Positions 32,542 to 40,666 of a stretch of DNA of 45,089 bases are shown here, piece after piece. The translations under genes and the position numbers were made by a program. Under the pieces are notes generated by a model. It had not been told where the DNA came from, made no database searches, and saw only the letters and a list, made by a program, of their open reading frames with translations. Positions within the stretch are counted from its first letter, which is position 1, and each line of letters opens with the position of its first letter. Source of the stretch: Sulfurimonas sp. (GTDB taxonomy: Bacteria > Campylobacterota > Campylobacteria > Campylobacterales > Sulfurimonadaceae); the NCBI GenBank assembly GCA_027448805.1, contig DAIDMU010000066.1:1-45089 (forward strand). The letters run 5' to 3'.

Positions 32542-33624
32542 ATGAGTCAAGAAACAAATAAACCAATCGACATTAAAAAATTACTCAAAAGTGTTCTACA
32601 CTTCGATTCTTCAGATTTACATCTTGTTCCCGGCAGTGAGCCTCAAATCCGTATTGACAAATCGCTAAAACCGCTCAATCTTCCGATTCTGAGTGCTAAA
32701 GAGATTGAGGAGATGGCTTATGCTCTTATTGAAGATAAGCAAAAGAAAATTTTTGAAGATAAAAATGAACTTGACTTCTCATTTGAGTTGGAGAATGTCG
32801 GTCGTTTTCGTGCCAACTACTACCGCACCATCGGCGGAATTGCCTGTGCATTTCGTATGATTCCTATTGATATACCGCCGTTAGAAAAATTTAACAACAA
32901 TCCAATTTTTAAAGAACTTGTAAAGAGAGAAAAGGGGCTTATTCTTGTAACAGGTCCTACCGGTAGCGGTAAATCAACCACTCTGGCTTCAATGCTCCAC
33001 GAGATTAACTTAACGGTAAATAAGCATATTATTACGATTGAAGATCCGGTTGAGTTTGTTCATACAAACATAAAATCTCTTTTTTCACAAAGAGAAGTTG
33101 GCTCCGACACCAGCTCATTTGCAACCGCACTTAAATTTGCACTGAGACAAGATCCCGATGTTATACTAATTGGTGAGATGAGGGATAAAGAGACAATCGA
33201 AGCGGCTCTGACGGCTGCGGAGACAGGTCACATCGTATTTGGTACGCTCCATACAAACTCTGCGCCCTCAACTATAAACCGCATTATCGATGTTTTTGAT
33301 TCAGGCGAGCAAGCTCAGGCAAGAGCACAACTTGCTTCTTCGCTTATCTCTGTTATTTCACAATCTCTTATGCCAAGAATAGGCGGCGGGATAGTTGCAA
33401 CACAAGAGGTTTTAATAGCAAATCCAGCTATTCAGAACTTAATCAGAGAAGACAAAGTTCATCAAATCTACTCTCAAATGCAGTTAAATCAAAATGAGAC
33501 AAACATGACTACGCAAACTGATCAGCTTTTAGCTCTATTGCGAAAAAAAGTAATTACAAAAGAGACTGCTATCACCGCTTCAAACAGACCTGAAGAGTTA
33601 ATGAAAATAATTAGCAATCTGTAA
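32542..33624 (+). CDS. pilT: Type IV pilus retraction ATPase
   Basis: A 360-residue PilT hexameric ATPase that drives pilus retraction, twitching and DNA uptake. It has an N-terminal PAS-like domain (LHFDSSDLHLVPGSEPQIRID), Walker A GPTGSGKST near residue 138, the Asp box ITIEDPVEF, Walker B DVILIGEMRD, the His box THIVFGTLHTNSA region (read here as TGHIVFGTLHTNSA) and the PilT C-terminal arm with SLISVISQSLMPR. No other pilus genes are nearby. It has its own promoter-like sequence and GAGG ribosome site. Length and motifs exclude PilB. Confidence 0.94.
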   Translation: MSQETNKPIDIKKLLKSVLHFDSSDLHLVPGSEPQIRIDKSLKPLNLPILSAKEIEEMAYALIEDKQKKIFEDKNELDFSFELENVGRFRANYYRTIGGIACAFRMIPIDIPPLEKFNNNPIFKELVKREKGLILVTGPTGSGKSTTLASMLHEINLTVNKHIITIEDPVEFVHTNIKSLFSQREVGSDTSSFATALKFALRQDPDVILIGEMRDKETIEAALTAAETGHIVFGTLHTNSAPSTINRIIDVFDSGEQAQARAQLASSLISVISQSLMPRIGGGIVATQEVLIANPAIQNLIREDKVHQIYSQMQLNQNETNMTTQTDQLLALLRKKVITKETAITASNRPEELMKIISNL

Positions 33625-33632
33625 AAAGTTTT

Positions 33633-33652
33633 GGCATGCAAAACTGCATGTC
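33633..33652. terminator. Hairpin between convergent pilT and the methyltransferase gene, possible bidirectional terminator
   Basis: GGCATGCA-AAAC-TGCATGTC forms an 8-base-pair stem with one G-T wobble, loop 33641-33644. On the plus strand ATGATTTT follows, on the minus strand AAAACTTTTT follows. It sits in the 34-base gap between the two stop codons. Its core TGCAAAACTGCA is identical to that of the hairpin at 15196-15207. Confidence 0.65.
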
Positions 33653-33658
33653 ATGATT

Positions 33659-34648
33659 TTAGCCTTTTCTAAACCTTATCATTTTAAAACGCTCACCCAA
33701 AAAGTTGGGCATTATCAATACTTTTACCTTTTCAAGCTCTTGTTTATATATCTTCTCATCTGCATTCTCTTTTAATATCTCTAAAAGCTCTAATATTCCC
33801 ATGTTTACAAGTGCTACCATTTGAGTTTTAAACTCTATAAACTCTGTTCCTGCCTCCACAAAAGCATCTTTTACATGTTCAAACGTAACGTCATATGTAA
33901 TATCAGATTTTGCAAAAAGCTCTTCTCTTTTTGTATTATCTTCGAAAAATGGAATAACTTCGTGTTTTGAATAAATTCTAAGTGAGAAATCAGGACGAGC
34001 CTGCATCTCTCCATAGTCAAAACTCATAAACTCAAACTTCTTACATGCTGAAGCCATCTCAATGGCGAACTCCTCATATCCAAGAGCAATTTCGCCTCTA
34101 TCTTTATGGTATTTTTTTGCTTTTTGCTCTATCCACACATTATCCGCGTCAAAAATGACTTCATGACCATCCACTCTTGCACTCTTGCCTTTGTAATAGA
34201 GCTCGCATGGAAATGCGTCAAATATCTCATTTGCTATAAAAAAAGCATTTTCACACCTTAGCTCGCTTAAGGATTTATAGTGAGCAAGTTTTACAACATC
34301 CCCAAAACTCTCCTTAAAGTAGCTGCTTTGAAACTCTCTAAGCGCATCAAATCTCTCTACAATGGCAAAGTTAAAACTCTTCAGAAGTTCAGGTCTAAGA
34401 GTGTATATGAACTCTACTACATCGGCCAAAAAATAGCCATGATGCGCGCCGATTTCGCATATGGTGCCATTTTTAGCCAGAAACCCATCATCAACCAAAG
34501 AGATAATATGTTTTGCGACAGTTCCGCCAAAAAACTTGCTTGTGCTGACAGATGTATAAAAATCGCCCTCTTTGCCTATATTTTTATAAGTTGCGTAGTA
34601 TCCATCTTTGCCGTAAAGCCACTCACCCATATAGTCGCTAAATTTCAT
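33659..34648 (-). CDS. MidA/NDUFAF7-family SAM-dependent methyltransferase
   Basis: A 329-residue class I methyltransferase of the family containing mitochondrial NDUFAF7 (MidA), which methylates an arginine in a respiratory complex I subunit. MKFSDYMGEWLYGKDGYYATY, GKEGDFYTSVSTSKFFGGTVA, ICEIGAHHGYFLADVV (SAM loop), FFIANEIFDAFPCE and FDYGE are family marks. Bacterial substrates are unknown; I note only that complex I is a plausible partner. The ATG at 34648 is preferred over that at 34663 because the MKFSDYMGEWLYG opening is conserved; it overlaps the TolC-like gene by 11 bases. Confidence 0.85.
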   Translation of the reverse strand: MKFSDYMGEWLYGKDGYYATYKNIGKEGDFYTSVSTSKFFGGTVAKHIISLVDDGFLAKNGTICEIGAHHGYFLADVVEFIYTLRPELLKSFNFAIVERFDALREFQSSYFKESFGDVVKLAHYKSLSELRCENAFFIANEIFDAFPCELYYKGKSARVDGHEVIFDADNVWIEQKAKKYHKDRGEIALGYEEFAIEMASACKKFEFMSFDYGEMQARPDFSLRIYSKHEVIPFFEDNTKREELFAKSDITYDVTFEHVKDAFVEAGTEFIEFKTQMVALVNMGILELLEILKENADEKIYKQELEKVKVLIMPNFLGERFKMIRFRKG

Positions 34649-35855
34649 TTTTATACATCTCATAGAGCGTCAACAACTCAAGCTGTCTATCCATCTCAAA
34701 TATCTCTACGTCAATCTTCTGAATCTCGAGAGAGTTTTGTAAAAGTTCCACATCATACTCGGTTTTGTATCCGGCACTAAAGAGCTCTTTTGTATCTTCG
34801 AGCAGCCTCTCATATATATCTCTATTCTCAACACTCAGCTGTTTTTTCTTCTCAAAATTCTCTATATTTTGCATAACCTGTTCAAAAATCGCTTTTTGCT
34901 CCCTCTTTTTGTCTTCAATTACAAGCACAGACTTTAAATAGTCTATTCTTGAAGATTCTACATCCCTAAAACTGTTTATATCAAGAGGCAGTGATGCTCT
35001 AAGACCATAATTATAGTAATCCGTTTCGTTGGATATGGCTGTAGAACCTGGTATAAATTGCTGATTTTGGCTCTCTTTCCAGTTGTATCCGGCTACAAAA
35101 TTAATTTGAGGAAGATATTTTGATACCGTTACATTTTTATTATATCTATTTCTGTTTATATCACTTTTAGACATATTTAAAATAATATTATTATCTAAAA
35201 ACTCCTCTTGAGTTATTAGTTTTAGCTCCGGTACGAAAGTATCATCATATTTCATATCGCTGATTGCGTTAAACTTTGATATAACTCTCTCTTTGTTTGT
35301 CTCTATGTCATAGAGCGATTGGATAACAATGTTTCTCTCGATAATTGCGTTATCTAAAAATCCGGAGTCAAGCTGACCGTTTAAATAACTCTCTTTCTTC
35401 TGTGCAAGATTTATCTCAGAGTTTTTAATTGCAAATTTTTGCTTTCTTATTTTTAAATCCATCTGCTTTATCTGAATTAAAAATGAGACTGCATCCTTCG
35501 CCAACTTTTTTTTTATAACATCTGTAAAATTGTTTGAGTAATCCCTAGAAGCCTCTGCAAACTTAATCATATAGTAGATTCCGCCGCTTTTAAAAATTGG
35601 CTGATCCATCACAATTGCTGCACTCTGTTGAGTCTGCTTATTTTCATATGGATTGCTTTTGGTATAACTATAATTCAAATTAAGAGGAGCAATCCATGAA
35701 TCGCGAAGCTTTGAACTCTCAGCCTCATTCTTCTCATAATCATATCTGAACTGCTCTTTTTTATTTTCCGATATATAGCTGTCTAACTTCTCATCTGCAA
35801 AAAGGAGCGTGTTAGAGAGAGCTAAGAGCGCGATTAAGAGATATGAAGCCTTCAT
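34638..35855 (-). CDS. TolC-family outer-membrane export protein
   Basis: A 405-residue outer-membrane channel protein with signal peptide (MKASYLLIALLALSNTLLFA). It shows the long alternating helices of TolC proteins, with the two internal repeats ending in a similar way (AKDAVSFLIQIKQMDLKIRKQKF and RLLEDTKELFSAGYKTEYDVE). The beta-strand segments include LNLNYSYTKSNPY and INFVAGYNWKES. It forms the outer part of a tripartite exporter or efflux pump. It overlaps argD by 44 bases, which fixes a translationally coupled start; the signal peptide confirms that start. The likely partner is the membrane-fusion protein at 38719, in the same operon but two genes away. Confidence 0.85.
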   Translation of the reverse strand: MKASYLLIALLALSNTLLFADEKLDSYISENKKEQFRYDYEKNEAESSKLRDSWIAPLNLNYSYTKSNPYENKQTQQSAAIVMDQPIFKSGGIYYMIKFAEASRDYSNNFTDVIKKKLAKDAVSFLIQIKQMDLKIRKQKFAIKNSEINLAQKKESYLNGQLDSGFLDNAIIERNIVIQSLYDIETNKERVISKFNAISDMKYDDTFVPELKLITQEEFLDNNIILNMSKSDINRNRYNKNVTVSKYLPQINFVAGYNWKESQNQQFIPGSTAISNETDYYNYGLRASLPLDINSFRDVESSRIDYLKSVLVIEDKKREQKAIFEQVMQNIENFEKKKQLSVENRDIYERLLEDTKELFSAGYKTEYDVELLQNSLEIQKIDVEIFEMDRQLELLTLYEMYKNEI

Positions 35856-36996
35856 CTATTTCCTCTTTTGTAATTGTTAGTGCAGGTAAAAGTCTAAGAG
35901 TATCTCTTCCGGCTTTAAGCACTATCACACCCTCTTCTCTCGCTTTTGAGATTATTTTTGTTAATGTATCACCATCTTTAACTCTGAGTCCGCACATCAT
36001 CCCGATGCCCACTTTTGAAGTAAAAACATCTCTGTGGGCATTATAAAATTTTTCCAACTCGCTATCAAAGTAGTCTATACTTTTTTGCAACTCACCGCTC
36101 TCATAAATCTCATTTAAGATGTCAACTACTTCGCATGCAGCGGTTGTACTTAAAAAGTTTCCGCCAAACGTAGAACCGTGGTCCCCAGCGCTAAAAATAT
36201 CTTTTAGAGTCGTCATGACGACACCTATCGGAACTCCGCCGCCCAGCCCTTTTGCAAGAGTTACAACATCAGGCTCTATCTCATAATAGTTTGCCGCTAA
36301 AAATTCTCCCGTTCTGTAAACTCCTGTTTGAACTTCATCAATCATAAGAAGAACATTCTTTGATTTTAAAAATTTTGCCAACTCTTGAACAGCTTTTTTC
36401 TCAAGCGGCTGAACTCCGCCCTCACCCTGAACAAGCTCTATCATAACAGCACATGTATGCTCATCAACCAGACTTGCGACATGGTCAATATTGTCGGCAT
36501 AAACAAAACCGTCCGGATAGGGACCAAAATAGTTGTGCATCTTCTCCTGTCCTGTTGCTTTTACTGTTGTGATAGTTCTTCCGTGGAAGGAGTGCTGAAG
36601 TGTTATAACCTTATATCTCTTTATCTCTCCATCTTTTTCGCCGAATTTTCGGGCTATCTTTATGGCGCCCTCATTTGCTTCTGCTCCGCTGTTTCCGAAA
36701 AAACACTTCATATCGTATCCGCTAGCTTCAACAATTTTTTGGGCAGCTTTCGCCTGCGGAGCTATATAGTAGAGGTTTGATGTGTGAGTTATGTTTGAGA
36801 GCTGTTTGCATATCGCATCGTTTACTCTTTTGTTTGCATGCCCCACACTGCAAACGGCAATTCCAGAGGCAAAATCCACATATTTTTTGCCTTCGCTATC
36901 AACCAAACGCGCATTATTGCCGCTTACAAACTCAACATCTGCTCTTGCATAAGTCGGTAAAACATATTTTTTATCTAAATCTACTATATTATTCAT
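35812..36996 (-). CDS. argD: Acetylornithine aminotransferase
   Basis: PLP enzyme for arginine synthesis (N-acetylglutamate semialdehyde to N-acetylornithine) and often also succinyldiaminopimelate transamination for lysine. 394 residues, class III fold: VDFASGIAVCSVGHANK, CFFGNSGAEANEGAIKIAR (phosphate-binding loop), LQHSFHGRTITT, LLMIDEVQTGVYRTGEF (DEVQTG Asp holding the PLP ring) and LAKGLGGGVPIG with the Schiff-base Lys near 249. It overlaps the upstream molybdopterin gene by 4 bases (ATGA) and the TolC gene by 44, which is unusual company for an amino-acid biosynthesis gene. Confidence 0.95.
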   Translation of the reverse strand: MNNIVDLDKKYVLPTYARADVEFVSGNNARLVDSEGKKYVDFASGIAVCSVGHANKRVNDAICKQLSNITHTSNLYYIAPQAKAAQKIVEASGYDMKCFFGNSGAEANEGAIKIARKFGEKDGEIKRYKVITLQHSFHGRTITTVKATGQEKMHNYFGPYPDGFVYADNIDHVASLVDEHTCAVMIELVQGEGGVQPLEKKAVQELAKFLKSKNVLLMIDEVQTGVYRTGEFLAANYYEIEPDVVTLAKGLGGGVPIGVVMTTLKDIFSAGDHGSTFGGNFLSTTAACEVVDILNEIYESGELQKSIDYFDSELEKFYNAHRDVFTSKVGIGMMCGLRVKDGDTLTKIISKAREEGVIVLKAGRDTLRLLPALTITKEEIDEGFISLNRALSSL

Positions 36997-38726
36997 CTGC
37001 TAATCTCTACCTTATTTTCTTGGAATATTGCACTTTTTGTGCTTAATGCGTGCTTGTGGGTGGTTAAATTGTTTACACCTCTTGTACCGCTGTAAATCAA
37101 AACACAATCTTTACGTAAATCGTCATTATGCTCAACCTTTAACTCAACACTTCCCTCAACCGAACTAACCCTGACAACTTCACCCTCACCAAAGCCTAAA
37201 GAGCTGTGCAAAAAGACGCTCTCTTGGCGATTAAACTGCGAGTTTAAGCTTGTCGGGCTTTTACATGTAATTAGATGAAAACCTTGGCTCTCATCAACCT
37301 TGGAATCAAGCTCATCCAAAAATGCAAACTCTTTGCTCTTAGTGTCAAAACCGTCTTTGTATGGCACCTCTTCTCTGCTCTCTACATACCAAGAGCCGTC
37401 AATCTTCTGCACAGCAAAATTTTTAAAGTGCCTGATATAAAACTCTTCGCTCTTTAACTCAATATCATGCTCCCTGCAGAGATATGCACACAAGTCATAC
37501 TCGCTTATCCCAACCTCGCTATGAGCAACTTTTGGCATAAACGACATCACATTGTGAGAGTATGAAGTTCTGACGTCATCTTTGTATAAAAAACCCTTTG
37601 CCGGAATTATCAAATCCGCAATCTCGCTCGTCTCATTCTCATACAAGCCAAAATATATTACATTTTCAACCTTGCTCATAGACTCTCTTACTCTAGCAGA
37701 GTTTGGCATCTGCGAAAGCGGATTGGCACCTTGAATGAAAACAGTTTTAAAATCACTAAATTCGGTGTTAACCTTTGATACTTTTTTACTTTTTTTGTTA
37801 AACGGTGATGATATGCCATCCCTTGAGGAGCCTAAGTAACTAACTCCGCACCCCTCTTTTGTAAAGAGCCCGAGCATCACGGCAAATGCGTCAATCGCCC
37901 TCATAATATCAACGCCGTCGCTGTACTTTTGTACACCGACACCGCAGACAATAGCCACTTTTTTATCTTTTACAAGCCCCAGTAAATCTCCAAGCTGACC
38001 AAGCGATACGTCAATTTGGTCCAAAACAGCTTTTATTCTTATATTTTGCGTCAACTCGTAGTAATCTTCATACTCGCTTGCAAACTCCTCCAAAAACTCC
38101 TCATCACATCCGTTTTCTATATACAAAAAACGGCTCAGAAGCATTGCCAAAAAGAGATCCGTATGCGGCTTTAGCTGGATATGCAAATCAGCAGCTTTTG
38201 CCATTTTTGTCTTTATGGGGTCTATCACAATAATAATCTTATCTTTTATAAGCGGCAGAAGATGACTGGAGGTTGTATGAGGATTTCTGCCCCAAAAGAT
38301 GACTACCTCGGATTTTGCCACCTCTTGCATAGGCATATTTTTATTGCTGCCCCTGCCCTCGACAATCCCAGCTTCGCCGGCCCCGTCACAGAGCGTCCCT
38401 TCGGTTAAAACAGCGCCGCAAGAAGCAAAAAAATGGTCAGTAACTTCTTGCATCAAGGCAAAGTTTCCGCTTCCGCGATAGTGCAACACCTTGCTTTTTT
38501 CACAAGAGCCAATCATCTCTTTTAATTTTAAAAGAGCCTCATCAAGTGTTATCTCTTTGCCCTTATATCTTGGTTTTTGGATAGTTGCATACTTCTCATA
38601 ATGGTTCATATGCGGACATAAAAAACCTTGCGTATGCCCGCTTTTTAAGCCTTTTAGCTTACCGTCTTCATATACTATCTCGCATGCGTCGTAGCAGTCC
38701 AGCGGACACGCAGTTATACTACTCAT
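36993..38726 (-). CDS. Molybdopterin-dependent oxidoreductase (DMSO-reductase superfamily)
   Basis: A 577-residue enzyme with an N-terminal 4Fe-4S site C-x3-C-x3-C-x22-C (CPLDCYDAC and FLCPHMNHY) and the molybdopterin folds of the superfamily: VIFWGRNPHTTSSHLLP, IIVIDPIKTKMAKAADLHI, FIQGANPLSQMPN. TLCDGAGEAG (about 112-121) could supply the molybdenum ligand Cys. The C-terminal domain has SPTSLNSQFN and GEGEVVRVSS. There is no twin-arginine signal, so it is cytoplasmic, and no subunit partner is adjacent. It is shorter than formate or nitrate enzymes (700+). Substrate is unknown. It overlaps the membrane-fusion gene by 8 bases. Confidence 0.85.
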   Translation of the reverse strand: MSSITACPLDCYDACEIVYEDGKLKGLKSGHTQGFLCPHMNHYEKYATIQKPRYKGKEITLDEALLKLKEMIGSCEKSKVLHYRGSGNFALMQEVTDHFFASCGAVLTEGTLCDGAGEAGIVEGRGSNKNMPMQEVAKSEVVIFWGRNPHTTSSHLLPLIKDKIIIVIDPIKTKMAKAADLHIQLKPHTDLFLAMLLSRFLYIENGCDEEFLEEFASEYEDYYELTQNIRIKAVLDQIDVSLGQLGDLLGLVKDKKVAIVCGVGVQKYSDGVDIMRAIDAFAVMLGLFTKEGCGVSYLGSSRDGISSPFNKKSKKVSKVNTEFSDFKTVFIQGANPLSQMPNSARVRESMSKVENVIYFGLYENETSEIADLIIPAKGFLYKDDVRTSYSHNVMSFMPKVAHSEVGISEYDLCAYLCREHDIELKSEEFYIRHFKNFAVQKIDGSWYVESREEVPYKDGFDTKSKEFAFLDELDSKVDESQGFHLITCKSPTSLNSQFNRQESVFLHSSLGFGEGEVVRVSSVEGSVELKVEHNDDLRKDCVLIYSGTRGVNNLTTHKHALSTKSAIFQENKVEISR

Positions 38727-39516
38727 TTTTGAGCTCTACTTTAACCAATTTAGAGAATAGTTTTGGCGACTTTATAACAATTTGAGCCATATATTTTGAG
38801 ATATTTTTGCCATCAGCAATGTATAGACTTCTTGAGATTTTATATGAGGTTTTTTCGCCCTCTACATAAACAACCTGTTTTTGTGAATTAAGCACATCCG
38901 GCTCATCAAGATATATTGTTAGTATTGCTTTTGAAACATCTGCCACCTTTGCCAAAGGAGTTGCTACTCCTACAACCTGTCCAGGCTTTACAAGCAGTTC
39001 ATAGAGAGTAAAACCTTTCGCAATCAGTTTTTTATCTTCTATGCTTCTTTGAAGTTGAGATTCCCTTAGTTTTAGGTCTGAAATTTGAACTTTTAAATTT
39101 TGAATCTCTTTTCTTGTGCTTAGATATAAATTTTCACTTGCAATCAAATCATAAAACTCTCTATCTTTTTCTACCGATGATTTGAACTTTAGCGGCTCTA
39201 TCTTTCTATAATTTTCTCTTTTTTTGACAAGCGACTCTTCTAAATTTACTAAAATTGCTTCGTTTATTTCAACTATGCTTTTTATATACATCAGTTTTTC
39301 TTTTACTAGTTTCAAATCTTTTTGATCAAGCTCAGAATCTATTTGAATATAAGGCTCGTCTGAGAGTTTTTTGCCTACCGAATTTTCGTCTGTAAAAATA
39401 ACCAAGCCTGAAATATTTGAAGATATATCTCTTATTTCGTACGGTTCAACTTTGGCATAATATACCTTGGCATGCAAAGCAATAAACAGAAAAGAGATAA
39501 TCAAAAAAACTTTCAT
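38719..39516 (-). CDS. Periplasmic adaptor (HlyD/membrane-fusion family)
   Basis: A 265-residue periplasmic protein with signal peptide (MKVFLIISFLFIALHA). A first half-lipoyl segment (AKVEPYEIRDISSNISGLVIF) is followed by a coiled-coil hairpin (about 65-165, basic and acidic with LKVQISDLKLRESQLQ), then a second half-lipoyl segment (TLYELLVKPGQVVGVATPLAKVAD) and a barrel domain (KAILTIYLDEPDVL). It would bridge an inner-membrane pump to a TolC channel. The TolC-like gene is three genes downstream; no pump gene is in the operon. It is the first gene of the run. AAGG lies eight bases before the ATG. Confidence 0.8.
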   Translation of the reverse strand: MKVFLIISFLFIALHAKVYYAKVEPYEIRDISSNISGLVIFTDENSVGKKLSDEPYIQIDSELDQKDLKLVKEKLMYIKSIVEINEAILVNLEESLVKKRENYRKIEPLKFKSSVEKDREFYDLIASENLYLSTRKEIQNLKVQISDLKLRESQLQRSIEDKKLIAKGFTLYELLVKPGQVVGVATPLAKVADVSKAILTIYLDEPDVLNSQKQVVYVEGEKTSYKISRSLYIADGKNISKYMAQIVIKSPKLFSKLVKVELKNE

Positions 39517-39641
39517 ACACGGCGCCTTTTGTAAGGTTTCCCTTAAATAGTTATAGTTATTTTACCATTTCATTATTAACATTCAAGCATATTTCATCAT
39601 ATTTTTGGTACTATCTGCTAAGTATAAGTTAAGGGGTGCAA

Positions 39642-40586
39642 ATGTCTGTTCTGGATAAAGTTGATGCTGCTACAAATCTTGCAAAAAATAATGAGTTACA
39701 ACTTTTAGTATTTAGAGTAAGTGACAAATCTGACTCAGCCTATTATGCTATAAACGTGTTCAAAACACGAGAGGTAGTAGAGTCAAAAAATCATTTTATT
39801 ACTCAAATACCATCTTCCCATCCAATGCTTGAAGGCACCATTGTTCTTCGCGGACTACAAATTCCAATATTAAATCTCCCACTATGGCTAGGAATAACCC
39901 TAACTAAGGATGAAGTAAAAAAATCAAATATTTTAGTCTGTGATTTTAACGGGGTAATTATTGGACTTAGAATAATGTCGGCATTTAGAGTTGTTAAAAA
40001 GAACTGGAACGAGATGCACGCACCTGACAGCTATAGAATCGGTGAGGACAATGTCGTTATAAACGATACAAGATTAGAAGACGGGAGCCTGTGTCTAGTC
40101 TTGGATTATGAAAAACTTTTGGCAGATGTAATACCTCACGCGATGGTTGATGTATTTGAATCACCGGCAAACTTAAAAGATATGGTAATACCTGCAAAAC
40201 TAAAAAACGGAACTGTTTTAATTGCGGAAGACTCTAAAACGGCGCAAAAGCACCTAAAACAAATTTTTGAAAACGCAAATCTTTCAATGAAACTTTTTGA
40301 CAATGGAAAACTGCTTGTAGATTATGTGGACTCACTTGGTGAAAATGTATCAAAAATACCTGCAATTATTACAGATATAGAGATGCCTGAAATGTCAGGC
40401 TTTACTGTAGTTAAACTATTGAAAAACAACCCAAAAACAAGACAAATACCAATTATAGTAAACAGCTCTATGACCGGACAAAATAACAAAAGAGAGGCTG
40501 AAGTTTTAGGCGCAGACGGATTTATAGATAAAACAAAAAGCCAAAACATAATTCCGCTGATAGTATCTATAATGAGTAATAATTAA
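39642..40586 (+). CDS. cheV: CheV chemotaxis coupling protein
   Basis: A 314-residue fusion of a CheW domain and a receiver. The CheW part (about 1-165) couples receptors to CheA (LLVFRVSDKSDSAYYAINVFKTREVV, GTIVLRGLQIPILNLPLWLG). The receiver (about 185-314) has AEDSKTAQKHLKQIF, the phospho-acceptor Asp near 245 in AIITDIEMPEMSG and the switch region IIVNSSMTG with DGFIDK. CheV tunes adaptation and is common, often in several copies, in Campylobacterota. AAGGGG five bases upstream decides for the ATG at 39642 over the GTG at 39636. Transcribed away from the export operon. Confidence 0.94.
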   Translation: MSVLDKVDAATNLAKNNELQLLVFRVSDKSDSAYYAINVFKTREVVESKNHFITQIPSSHPMLEGTIVLRGLQIPILNLPLWLGITLTKDEVKKSNILVCDFNGVIIGLRIMSAFRVVKKNWNEMHAPDSYRIGEDNVVINDTRLEDGSLCLVLDYEKLLADVIPHAMVDVFESPANLKDMVIPAKLKNGTVLIAEDSKTAQKHLKQIFENANLSMKLFDNGKLLVDYVDSLGENVSKIPAIITDIEMPEMSGFTVVKLLKNNPKTRQIPIIVNSSMTGQNNKREAEVLGADGFIDKTKSQNIIPLIVSIMSNN

Positions 40587-40613
40587 TATATATACTATTT
40601 TTAAGAGATAGGG

Positions 40614-40639
40614 TTATATTCCCAAAAGGGGGAATATAA
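40614..40639. terminator. Hairpin between convergent cheV and oadA, possible bidirectional terminator
   Basis: TTATATTCCC (40614-40623) and GGGAATATAA (40630-40639) form a perfect 10-base-pair stem with a 6-base loop. It lies 28 bases behind the cheV stop and 28 bases before the oadA stop. The following sequence is AT-rich but without a strong U-run, so termination efficiency is uncertain. Confidence 0.6.
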
Positions 40640-40666
40640 TATATTTAATGGCAATTTTTTATATCA

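Noticed and set aside
39603..39622. Sigma54-like promoter before cheV (TTGGTAC...TGCTA)
   Set aside because: The GG and GC dinucleotides are 8 bases apart instead of 10, so the element does not fit the -24/-12 consensus.
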